Source: Cupriavidus taiwanensis LMG 19424 (GTDB lineage Bacteria; Pseudomonadota; Gammaproteobacteria; Burkholderiales; Burkholderiaceae). From it: 64,000 nucleotides of DNA. The stretch is from contig NC_010528.1 of NCBI RefSeq assembly GCF_000069785.1, positions 1,674,001 to 1,738,000 of the forward strand, in the 5' to 3' direction. The position numbers and the translations under genes are program-made. The notes beneath the pieces were generated by a model. It made no database searches, was not told the origin of the DNA, and saw only the letters and a list, made by a program, of their open reading frames with translations. This document shows positions 57,688 through 64,000 of this stretch, in pieces (positions within the stretch are counted from its first letter, which is position 1; each line of letters opens with the position of its first letter).

Positions 57688-58125
57688 TTAACCCAGGGCC
57701 CGGATGCGCGGCACCCAGGACTCCACGCCGCGCTGGATCAGCTGCAACGCGCTCTCGAATGCCGCACGGGGCTGGCGGTAAGGGTCTGGCACATCGAACT
57801 TCTCCAGTTCGCCAAGGCGGAACACCCGTCCGGTGGTGGCCGGGTGCAGGCGCTGGATCTCCTGCCGCTGCGCGGCGTCCATCACCAGGATCAGGTCCGC
57901 GCGCCGGATCAGCACGTGATTGAGCTGCTGGGCCCGGTGCCCGGAGATGTCGACGCCCTGGCGGCTCATCAGGTCCACCGCATGCGGATCGGCCGCGTGC
58001 CCGGACAGCGCGCCGAGGCCGGCGGAGACCACCTCGCCCTCGGGCAGCGCCTGCCTGAGCAGGCCTTGCGCCATCGGGCTGCGGCAGATATTGCCGATGC
58101 AGACCACGAGTACGGTCTTGATCAT
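57688..58125 (-). CDS. wzb: Low-molecular-weight protein tyrosine phosphatase (Wzb-like)
   Basis: A 145-residue phosphatase that dephosphorylates Wzc's tyrosine tail, letting the export complex cycle. The P-loop CIGNICRSP (Cys9 to Arg15) is the catalytic site and the general acid is in DVPDPYRQP. The start ATG overlaps the wza stop (ATGA, 4 bases), so the genes are coupled; wzc follows 21 bases after its stop. Confidence 0.93.
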   Translation of the reverse strand: MIKTVLVVCIGNICRSPMAQGLLRQALPEGEVVSAGLGALSGHAADPHAVDLMSRQGVDISGHRAQQLNHVLIRRADLILVMDAAQRQEIQRLHPATTGRVFRLGELEKFDVPDPYRQPRAAFESALQLIQRGVESWVPRIRALG

Positions 58126-59297
58126 TTGACTGCGTTCGCCGTCGACGTGAAGAAATTCCCGCTCGGCAACAGCTGGTTGATCACGCGGCTCCAGCGGACC
58201 ACGCCCGCGGCATCGACATAGACCACGTCGCGCGGCTTCAGCTCGAATGCCTCGGCCAGGGCGAACGCGACCGGTGACTTGCCGTCGAGGTGGAACACCT
58301 CGGCCTGCCCGTCGTCGGCCTTGCGGATCACGTAGAGCTCCTTGGCGTTGGCCGAATTGGGATTCAGGCCGCCGGCTTCGCCAATCGCTTCGCTGAGCGT
58401 GAGCCGGCCGTTGCGCGGCATCACCGGCGTCGGCCTGACGACTTCGCCGGTCACGAAGACCTTGCTGTCCTCGCGCTGCTCCACGCGCACGATGTCGCCG
58501 TTGCGCAGCAGGATGCGCGCTGGATCGATGCCCTGCTGCAGCAGCGCCGGCAGGCTGACGTAGTAGATCTTGCCCTCGCGCGAGATGCGGATGCGGCTGT
58601 TGTCGCCAGTCAGCGCGTTGATGCCGCCGGCGCGGTTGAGCGCCTCGACCAGGGTCATCGGCACGTCGTCGATATTTTGCGGACCCGGCGTCTTCACTTC
58701 GCCGTCGAGGTAGACACGCTTGCTGCGGAACGCCAGCACGCGCACCGTGACCTGCGGCATCGTCACCACCGGCTTGAGCTGGGTGCTCAGCTGCCCGCGG
58801 ATCTGGTCCGGGGTCTGGCCGAGCACCTTGAGCACGCCGGCATAGGGAAACTGGATGGTGCCGGCCGGACTGACCACGTAGCCGGGAATGTTGGCCGCGC
58901 CGCTGTAGCTGGGAATCTCGTAGGCGGCGCCAATCGAGTAGGTCTGCGTGGGGAAAACCAGTTCGGGGTGGTCCCACACCACGATCGAGAGAATGTCGCC
59001 GACGCCCACGGTATAAGGCCCCGGCTCGCCGAACAACGCTTCCACGCCGGCGTTCGCCGGGGGCGTGGCGGCCTTCAGCGTACGCACCAGCGCGGGCGTG
59101 ATCTGCGTGACCTTGGGCACCGACTCAGGGTCCTCCGGATCGAGCGGACGCTGCGGGTCGAAGCGCATGCCCGGCGCCAGCGCGCACGATGCCAGCAACG
59201 GAACGATCCCCAGGCACACGACGGCCCTGCCAAACCTCAAGCTGCTTGAAAGCTTTAGCACTCTCGATGATTCCCTTGTTTGCAAGAAGACCCGCAT
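58122..59297 (-). CDS. wza: Outer-membrane polysaccharide export lipoprotein (Wza-like)
   Basis: A 391-residue precursor. The signal ends in a lipobox (LLASC), so the mature protein is a lipoprotein. The polysaccharide export domain (PES) appears in PYTVGVGDILSIVVWDHPEL, followed by SLBB repeats (RVYLDGEVKTPGPQNI, VFVTGEVVRPTP) and the C-terminal segment VYVDAAGVVRWSRVINQLLP. It forms the outer-membrane channel with Wzc. First gene of the minus-strand export operon. The ATG at 59297 lacks a good ribosome binding site; a GTG at 59261 is an alternative. Confidence 0.92.
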   Translation of the reverse strand: MRVFLQTRESSRVLKLSSSLRFGRAVVCLGIVPLLASCALAPGMRFDPQRPLDPEDPESVPKVTQITPALVRTLKAATPPANAGVEALFGEPGPYTVGVGDILSIVVWDHPELVFPTQTYSIGAAYEIPSYSGAANIPGYVVSPAGTIQFPYAGVLKVLGQTPDQIRGQLSTQLKPVVTMPQVTVRVLAFRSKRVYLDGEVKTPGPQNIDDVPMTLVEALNRAGGINALTGDNSRIRISREGKIYYVSLPALLQQGIDPARILLRNGDIVRVEQREDSKVFVTGEVVRPTPVMPRNGRLTLSEAIGEAGGLNPNSANAKELYVIRKADDGQAEVFHLDGKSPVAFALAEAFELKPRDVVYVDAAGVVRWSRVINQLLPSGNFFTSTANAVK

Positions 59298-59772
59298 GGC
59301 CCGCCGCCACCGCTGTCGCAATGCGCAGCGGCGACTCCGCTGGTTCGGCATTGGCGCCCGTCGGGTGCCTGTCCGCTTGTCTGCACGGCTGCGGATCTGA
59401 ACCTGGCGGTGTTGACTGGTGTGTGCACGGCGCGCTGGGCGCGCTCTTTTCTGCACTGCGTCATCCGTAAATGACCGGCGAAGTTTATGGCTCGCGGGAC
59501 GACCTCTTCAAGGCGTGGACGGCGTTTTTACCAAATTTCCGATCCCCCCATCAGAGTGGAAACGAATTCCGTCCCAACGCCTGAGGGGTACCGCGGGTGG
59601 TGCGACGCAGCAGAATCGCGGGTGGCACCCCGTGCCGACTTAAGGGTGTAGGCGATTGATTCCCTGTTGCGCCTACACCCTCTTTCTTTGCCGGCGAATG
59701 CAGGCAGACATCAAGGCAGACCTCGCCGCCATCGCACCGAGCATTGCCGAACCTTTGAAGGGAACCACTGAA
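59298..59772. other. Divergent wza/galU intergenic region
   Basis: About 475 bases with no supported gene. It should contain the wza promoter (minus) and the galU promoter (plus). Near 59580-59625 a repeated CGCGGGTGG precedes a GGGTGGCACC stretch. A terminator-like hairpin follows (listed separately). No clear -35/-10 pair was found on either strand. Confidence 0.5.
59643..59689 (+). terminator. Terminator-like hairpin upstream of galU
   Basis: AGGGTGTAGGCG (59643-59654), 15-base loop, CGCCTACACCCT (59670-59681), then CTTTCTTT. A 12-bp perfect stem with a T-rich tail, 84 bases before the galU ATG and on the galU strand. It is not the end of a known gene on that strand: it may terminate a small RNA or attenuate galU transcription. 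Confidence 0.6.
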
Positions 59773-60669
59773 ATGACAAGTCGCGTTAGCAAGGCCGTCT
59801 TTCCGGTCGCAGGCCTGGGCACCCGCTTCCTGCCGGCCACCAAGGCCAGCCCCAAGGAAATGCTGCCGGTGGTCGACAAGCCGCTGATCCAGTACGCCGT
59901 GGAAGAAGCCATGGCCGCCGGCATCACCGAGATGATCTTCGTCACCGGCCGCTCCAAGCGCGCCATCGAAGACCACTTCGACAAGGCCTTCGAACTGGAA
60001 GTCGAGCTGGAAGCCAAGAACAAGCGCGCGCTGCTCGATGTGGTGCGCTCGATCAAGCCGGCCAACGTCGAATGCTTCTACGTGCGCCAGTCCGAAGCGC
60101 TGGGCCTTGGCCACGCGGTGCTGTGCGCGGCCAAGCTGGTGGGCGACGCCCCGTTCGCCGTGATGCTGGCCGACGACCTGATCGACGGCAACCCGCCGGT
60201 GATGAAGCAGATGGTGGATGCGTACGACCACTACAACTGCTCGGTGCTGGGCGTCGAAGAGATCCTGCCGGAGCAAAGCCGCTCCTACGGCGTGGTCGAG
60301 GGACGCGAGTGGGGCGAAGGCGTGATCAAGGTCTCGGGCATCGTCGAGAAGCCGGCGCCGGAAGAGGCCCCGTCCAACCTCGGCGTGGTGGGCCGCTACA
60401 TCCTGACGCCGCGCATCTTCGACCACCTGCGCGCGCTGAAACCCGGCGCCGGCGGCGAATTCCAGCTCACCGACGCGATCCAGTCGCTGCTGAGCCAGGA
60501 ACAGGTACTGGCTTATCGCTATCACGGCACGCGTTACGACTGCGGCAGCAAGCTGGGCTACCTGAAGGCCACCGTCGAGTTTGCGCTGAAGCACCAGGAA
60601 ACCGGCGCGCAGTTCCGCAGCTACCTGGAGCAGCGCGAACCCCAGCTGATCCACAGCCTGGCGGCCTGA
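59773..60669 (+). CDS. galU: UTP-glucose-1-phosphate uridylyltransferase
   Basis: GalU makes UDP-glucose from UTP and glucose-1-phosphate, the donor for exopolysaccharide and LPS sugars. The 298 residues match the family. The N-terminal nucleotide-binding motif is [29 protein letters not shown], the metal site is MLADDLI, and [19 protein letters not shown] is the sugar-binding end. The start [11 protein letters not shown] is the usual one; GAAGGGA lies 10 bases upstream. It is adjacent to the export operon it feeds. Confidence 0.95.
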   Translation: MTSRVSKAVFPVAGLGTRFLPATKASPKEMLPVVDKPLIQYAVEEAMAAGITEMIFVTGRSKRAIEDHFDKAFELEVELEAKNKRALLDVVRSIKPANVECFYVRQSEALGLGHAVLCAAKLVGDAPFAVMLADDLIDGNPPVMKQMVDAYDHYNCSVLGVEEILPEQSRSYGVVEGREWGEGVIKVSGIVEKPAPEEAPSNLGVVGRYILTPRIFDHLRALKPGAGGEFQLTDAIQSLLSQEQVLAYRYHGTRYDCGSKLGYLKATVEFALKHQETGAQFRSYLEQREPQLIHSLAA

Positions 60670-60725
60670 CGGCCTACGGCTCCGCGCCCCTTCGAAAGCA
60701 ACGCAAACCCCGAGGCAGCCGCCAC

Positions 60726-61541
60726 ATGATCGACTGGATCCACCTGGGCAAGGCCTTCTTTCTCGGCCTGCTCGAAGGCCTGACGGAATTCCTGCCCATT
60801 TCGAGCACCGGGCACCTGATCCTGGTCGGCGACTGGATCGACTTCACTTCGCACGAGGCGCGCGTGTTCGACGTGGTGATCCAGCTCGGCGCCATCCTGG
60901 CCGTATGCTGGCTCTACCGCGCCAAGATCGCTAACCTGTGCGACGGCGTGGTGCGGCGCGATCCCGACGCACTGCGCTTCGCCACCGCGGTGCTGGTCGC
61001 CTTCCTGCCCGCCGCGGTCATCGGCGCGCTGCTGATCGGCCCGATCAAGCACTACCTCTTCGACCCCGCCGTGGTCGCCGCCGCACTGATCGCCGGCGGG
61101 CTCGTCATCCTGTGGGTAGAGCGGCGCAGCGCCGTGCCCCGCATCCACGCCATCGAAGACTTCGGCTGGAAACAGGCCATCGGCATCGGCCTCGCCCAGT
61201 GCGTGGCGATGATCCCCGGCACGTCCCGCTCCGGCGCCACCATCATTGGCGGCATGCTGTCCGGCGTCTCACGTCAGGCGGCGACCGAGTTTTCCTTCTT
61301 CCTGGCCATCCCCACCATGCTCGGCGCCGCCACCTACGACGCCATGCGGCACTACCACCTGCTCAGCATGCAGGACTTCTGGTCCATCGCCGCCGGCTTC
61401 ACCGCTGCGTTCCTCTCCGCGCTCGTCGTCGTCAATGCGCTGGTGCGGCTGGTGGCGCGGCATTCGCTGCGTGCGTTTGCGTGGTACCGGATCGGGTTGG
61501 GGGTGGTGATTGGGGTGGTGAGTCTGGGGTGGTCGGTTTGA
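60726..61541 (+). CDS. uppP: Undecaprenyl-diphosphatase
   Basis: UppP (BacA) dephosphorylates undecaprenyl diphosphate to the monophosphate carrier used in murein and polysaccharide export, and confers bacitracin tolerance. The 271-residue membrane protein has the two catalytic motifs: [16 protein letters not shown] (E/QxxxE-like first motif) and [16 protein letters not shown], plus about eight hydrophobic helices. The start [22 protein letters not shown] is family typical. 56 bp after galU on the same strand. An intrinsic terminator follows at 61612. Confidence 0.95.
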   Translation: MIDWIHLGKAFFLGLLEGLTEFLPISSTGHLILVGDWIDFTSHEARVFDVVIQLGAILAVCWLYRAKIANLCDGVVRRDPDALRFATAVLVAFLPAAVIGALLIGPIKHYLFDPAVVAAALIAGGLVILWVERRSAVPRIHAIEDFGWKQAIGIGLAQCVAMIPGTSRSGATIIGGMLSGVSRQAATEFSFFLAIPTMLGAATYDAMRHYHLLSMQDFWSIAAGFTAAFLSALVVVNALVRLVARHSLRAFAWYRIGLGVVIGVVSLGWSV

Positions 61542-61611
61542 GTGGCCGGTAGCATCGTCGGGCGGGCCGCAGCCGGTGGCTGCTGTCCGGTGTCGCACCG
61601 TTGAGAAGCAT

Positions 61612-61639
61612 AAGGCGCCTCGAAGGCGCCTTGTTTTTT
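61612..61639 (+). terminator. Intrinsic terminator after uppP
   Basis: AAGGCGCCT, loop CGA, AGGCGCCTT, then GTTTTTT: a 9-bp stem with a six-T tail, 70 bases beyond uppP. The rest of the 345-base gap to the next gene (61542-61886) holds no supported gene and no clear promoter hexamers. Confidence 0.9.
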
Positions 61640-61886
61640 GGATCGCGAATCTCGGGCGCTACCACTCCAGGATGTTCTCCTGACCTACGAACGACACCCC
61701 CCAATGGATGGGTGTCCAGTTGGCGCAACAACAGAGCGAATCAGGCCGGCGCCGTGACGCAAAGCGCCCCCGCTTTGGCAAAATGCCATGGTCGTCGGCA
61801 TGCCTGTGTCAGACGGCAATCGTCGCGGCATGGTTACTGCGGCCGACGACGCAACAAAAACACAGAACACAAGAAAGGTGTCCGCA

Positions 61887-62444
61887 GTGGGTCGCATCAA
61901 AACCAGCCTGGCGTTTGGCGTGCTGGGCTTCATCCTGTCCGGGTGCAGCGTCGTTGCACCGCCTTATCCGCCATCGCTCGACAACGTCCAGACGCTCAGG
62001 AACAGCGGCGCCGCGCCCACGCGCGTCGGCACCTTTACTGAGAGCGCACCCGGCGTGAAACACCCCATGTCGCTGCGCGCCAACAGCCTTGAGTCACCGT
62101 ATGGCGGGACATGGTCGGCGTACCTCGCCGAGGCCGTGACGCGGGAGCTGACCATGGCGGGCAAGTTGTCGCCGACCGCCGATGTGGTGATCTCCGGCAC
62201 GCTGCTGCGCAACGAGATCGATCCCGCGATCGTCACTGCCTCTGGCGACGTATCGGCGCGCTTCGTCGTCAAGAAAGGCGAGACCGTGCGTTACGACCAG
62301 GTCAAGTCGGCCCATCGCGAATGGGATTCATCGTTCGCGGCGGCAGTGGCGATTCCGAAGGCTGTCAGCGAATACGGCTACACGGTGCAAGCGCTGCTCG
62401 CCACGCTCTACGCCGACCCCGCTTTCCTCGACGCTTTGAAGTAA
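61887..62444 (+). CDS. Putative lipoprotein, YajG/LptE-like
   Basis: A 185-residue precursor. A GTG start with GAAAGG 7 bases upstream gives MGRIKTSLAFGVLGFILSGC, a lipoprotein signal with lipobox LSGC. The mature part (SVVAPPYPPSLDNVQTLRNSG... LRANSLESPYGGTWSAYLAEAVTRELTMAGKL) has the beta-alpha pattern of small periplasmic lipoproteins of the YajG/LptE type, but the exact family is not certain. An ATG at 61830 or 61788 would add an unrelated extension. Followed 32 bp later by a second lipoprotein gene on the same strand. Confidence 0.75.
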   Translation: MGRIKTSLAFGVLGFILSGCSVVAPPYPPSLDNVQTLRNSGAAPTRVGTFTESAPGVKHPMSLRANSLESPYGGTWSAYLAEAVTRELTMAGKLSPTADVVISGTLLRNEIDPAIVTASGDVSARFVVKKGETVRYDQVKSAHREWDSSFAAAVAIPKAVSEYGYTVQALLATLYADPAFLDALK

Positions 62445-62476
62445 CGCCCCTCACGACGCAAAAAAGGAGAAACACG

Positions 62477-63112
62477 ATGCGTGCCTGGTTCACGATCGCG
62501 AGCCGCTGCGCGGCTGTTGCCGCGCTGATCGCGCTGACTGGCTGTGCCCACCCGATTCAGATTGCGACCGACAAGTCCGCGCCCGCCGCACCTGCGCAGA
62601 AAAAGGTCGACAAGAACATCGGCTTCGTTATCCCGGACCCGCTACTGGCCAAGGAAGTCATCACGCCCGGCGGCGGTGGCGACAAGGTCAGCTACCTGCC
62701 GTACCGCGACCTGGAGGTGCCGCTCTACAGCACCTTGTCCAACGTGTTCGCCAACGCTACCAAGCTCAAGGCGTCGGACGATCGCGCGGCAATCGACAAA
62801 GCGCAGCTCGCCTATATCCTGACGCCCGAGATCTCGACCGATTCGTCGTCGGACAGCGCCTTCACCTGGCCACCGACCCGCTTCACAGTCAACCTTACCT
62901 GCACCGTGACGGATCTCAGCGGCAAGGTCGTGTTCAAGAAAGTCGTCTCGGGCCAGGGCAACGCGGAGTTCTCGGAATTCAAGAGCAACTTCGCGCTGTC
63001 GGCACAGCGCGCCAGCGAGAATATGCTGAGCAACCTGCAAAAGGCGCTCAGCGAAGCCCCCGAGTTCAGTTCGGCTCTGCAGCCGGCGGCAGCGGTCGCC
63101 ACGGCACGCTGA
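62477..63112 (+). CDS. Putative lipoprotein, second of a pair
   Basis: A 211-residue precursor with lipoprotein signal (MRAWFTIASRCAAVAALIALTGC; lipidated Cys23). The mature part has a Pro/Ala/Lys linker, then GFVIPDPLLAKEVITPGGGGDKVSYLPYRDLEVPLYSTLSNVF and a TVNLTCTVTDLSGKVVFKKVVSGQG strand pair, like small outer-membrane-associated lipoproteins of the YajG type. AAAAGGAG precedes the ATG. Likely co-transcribed with the preceding lipoprotein gene. Function unknown. Confidence 0.8.
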   Translation: MRAWFTIASRCAAVAALIALTGCAHPIQIATDKSAPAAPAQKKVDKNIGFVIPDPLLAKEVITPGGGGDKVSYLPYRDLEVPLYSTLSNVFANATKLKASDDRAAIDKAQLAYILTPEISTDSSSDSAFTWPPTRFTVNLTCTVTDLSGKVVFKKVVSGQGNAEFSEFKSNFALSAQRASENMLSNLQKALSEAPEFSSALQPAAAVATAR

Positions 63113-63532
63113 GGTCTCGCGCGGCTCTCTGCGCGAAGCAAAAAAAGGCGCCTTGCAGGCGCCCGAGCATTCATTTAACGACCTGGCGGGTCACTCCCAC
63201 TCGATCATCAACAGATCTTGCAAACCCATGTGGCTAAAGGGAGTTGCGGTGATCGACGTGGGCATTTACCGTCGCTTTCACCGTCATGACCGGAAACTGC
63301 GGGACGGCCTGTAGCGCGGTGACGGCTTCCAATCGATAGTCACCGCACGCGTCCAGCCCGTCATGGAGTGCCTTCCGGCCAATCGTCCAGGGCGCAACCG
63401 CAGCAGCCCTGAATTCACCTACATGGGGGCCGGCCCTATTCCCATAGCTTGACACGGATGCTATCGTGCAGCGCCTGCCGATGCCAACGCGACCACGCCG
63501 GCAAGTCGCTTAAAGGATTGCGTACCACCGCT
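63113..63532. other. Gap upstream of the terminal LysR gene
   Basis: About 420 bases with no convincing gene. A minus-strand 73-codon frame (63455-63234, GTG start) reads partly protein-like (LEAVTALQAVPQFPVMTVKATVNAHVDH) but has no ribosome binding site or recognisable family. Just below it, a minus-strand stretch ends LLMIEWE-stop (63191) close to a terminator at 63140, so the segment may be a decayed 3' end. Confidence 0.4.
63140..63163 (-). terminator. Minus-strand intrinsic terminator without an intact gene
   Basis: On the minus strand GGCGCC, loop TGCAA, GGCGCC, then seven Ts (63146-63140): a proper intrinsic terminator. The plus-strand lipoprotein gene ends 28 bases to the left; on the plus strand the hairpin has no U-tract. 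No intact minus-strand gene ends here. Confidence 0.7.
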
Positions 63533-64000
63533 ATGTCGAGACAGATTCCCCCACTGAACCCGCTCAGGGCGTTCGAAGTGGCTGCCCGGCATCTGAGCTT
63601 CACGCGGGCCGCGGAGGAATTGTTCGTCACACCGTCGGCGGTCAGCCACCAGATCAAGGCACTGGAAGAAAGCCTGGGCGTGCAGTTGTTTATCCGCGAC
63701 GCCAAGGCACTGGTCCTGACCCCGGCGGGCACGGCCTACCTGCCCAGCGTGCAACTGGCCTTCAAGCAGCTCGCCGATGCCACGCACCGCCTGCACAGCA
63801 AGGACCGCCCGGCGCTGAAGGTCAACATGCCGCCCACGTTCGCGGTCAAATGGCTGATCCCGCGCATGGACCGCTTCATGAAGGCGCACCCCGATATCGA
63901 CCTGAAGGTGTCGACCTCGAACCATCGCATCGACTTCGAGCGCGACGATTTCGACATGGCGATCCGCTATGGCCGCGGCGATTACCCCGGCCTGCACTGC
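63533..64000 (+). CDS. LysR-family regulator, GcvA-like (partial, cut by window end)
   Basis: The first 156 codons of a LysR regulator, open to the last base of the window. Helix-turn-helix: PPLNPLRAFEVAARHLSFTRAAEELFVTPSAVSHQIKALEESLGVQLFIR. The effector domain begins LKVNMPPTFAVKWLIPRMDRFMKAHPDIDLKVST, the style of GcvA/AmpR-type regulators. The full protein would be about 300 residues. Its target gene is not in view. No strong ribosome binding site is seen before the ATG. Confidence 0.9.
   Translation, partial: MSRQIPPLNPLRAFEVAARHLSFTRAAEELFVTPSAVSHQIKALEESLGVQLFIRDAKALVLTPAGTAYLPSVQLAFKQLADATHRLHSKDRPALKVNMPPTFAVKWLIPRMDRFMKAHPDIDLKVSTSNHRIDFERDDFDMAIRYGRGDYPGLHC

Noticed and set aside
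54445..58221. Very long open frame (over 1200 codons) on the plus strand opposite the export operon
   Set aside because: It is a shadow of the minus-strand genes: His/Arg/Gln-rich, no domain, while the opposite strand encodes Wzc, phosphatase and others with intact motifs. The same holds for long antisense frames opposite acnD, the acylase, prpR and the hss/puuB genes.
59600..59660. T-box-like stretch GGGTGGCACC upstream of galU
   Set aside because: It resembles the T-box core, but there is no specifier stem, the gene is not amino-acid related, and T-boxes are not expected in this lineage.
63234..63455. 73-codon minus-strand frame with a GTG start
   Set aside because: Partly protein-like, but with no ribosome binding site and no family; codon use is weaker than in neighbours. 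Kept only as part of the gap description.

Overview
The window is a contiguous, gene-dense, high-GC chromosomal segment. It most resembles a betaproteobacterium of the Burkholderiales, probably Cupriavidus or Ralstonia. The basis is the prpR / prpB-prpC-acnD-prpF gene order (an AcnD/PrpF-type methylcitrate cycle divergent from a sigma-54 activator), a QueE with the CX14CX2C cluster motif known from Burkholderia, and the codon bias. The species is an inference. I saw no phage, IS element or CRISPR array.

Layout. 1-6.9 kb: purT, an MscS-type channel, sugE divergent from a LysR regulator, an HD-GYP protein, an ABM monooxygenase and a cysteine-synthase-like enzyme. 6.9-15.5 kb: the propionate locus, with prpR on the minus strand and prpB, prpC, acnD and prpF on the plus strand behind a near-consensus sigma-54 promoter and two upstream inverted repeats. 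15.6-24.5 kb: a periplasmic asparaginase with its own sigma-54-like promoter, a thioesterase, DUF1289, MOSC and glutamine-amidotransferase genes, a penicillin-acylase-family enzyme, an aldehyde dehydrogenase and one unknown gene. 24.5-29.2 kb: ybiT, ldcA, tadA, queD and queE, all on the minus strand. 29.5-38.1 kb: small DUF proteins, an FAD/Rieske oxidoreductase, a polyamine pair (puuB-like and homospermidine synthase), a Gly/Ser-rich exported protein and a VTT membrane protein.

38.1-40.3 kb holds a hipBA-type toxin-antitoxin module behind four operator-like repeats phased at exactly 27 bp, followed by a tRNA-Asn/Gly/Thr cluster on the opposite strand. 40.4-47.4 kb is accessory in character. 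It has a Tat-exported alpha/beta hydrolase, two paralogous proteins of a family I cannot name, and between them an outer-membrane barrel protein and a large lipoprotein, with an AT-rich stretch.

48.1-61.5 kb is an exopolysaccharide region. On the plus strand are an initiating phosphoglycosyltransferase and one GT4 glycosyltransferase. Converging on the minus strand is a tightly packed set: Wza, low-molecular-weight phosphatase, Wzc, a Wzy-like polymerase, a pyruvyltransferase, a Wzx-like flippase and a clan GH-A glycoside hydrolase. Then galU (UDP-glucose) and uppP (undecaprenyl phosphate) supply the precursor and the lipid carrier. The window ends with two small lipoproteins and the N-terminal half of a GcvA-like LysR regulator.

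Start codons were moved inside longer open frames where a ribosome binding site, a signal peptide or family alignment from memory pointed to an internal start. These choices are stated per gene. No database search or computation was run.
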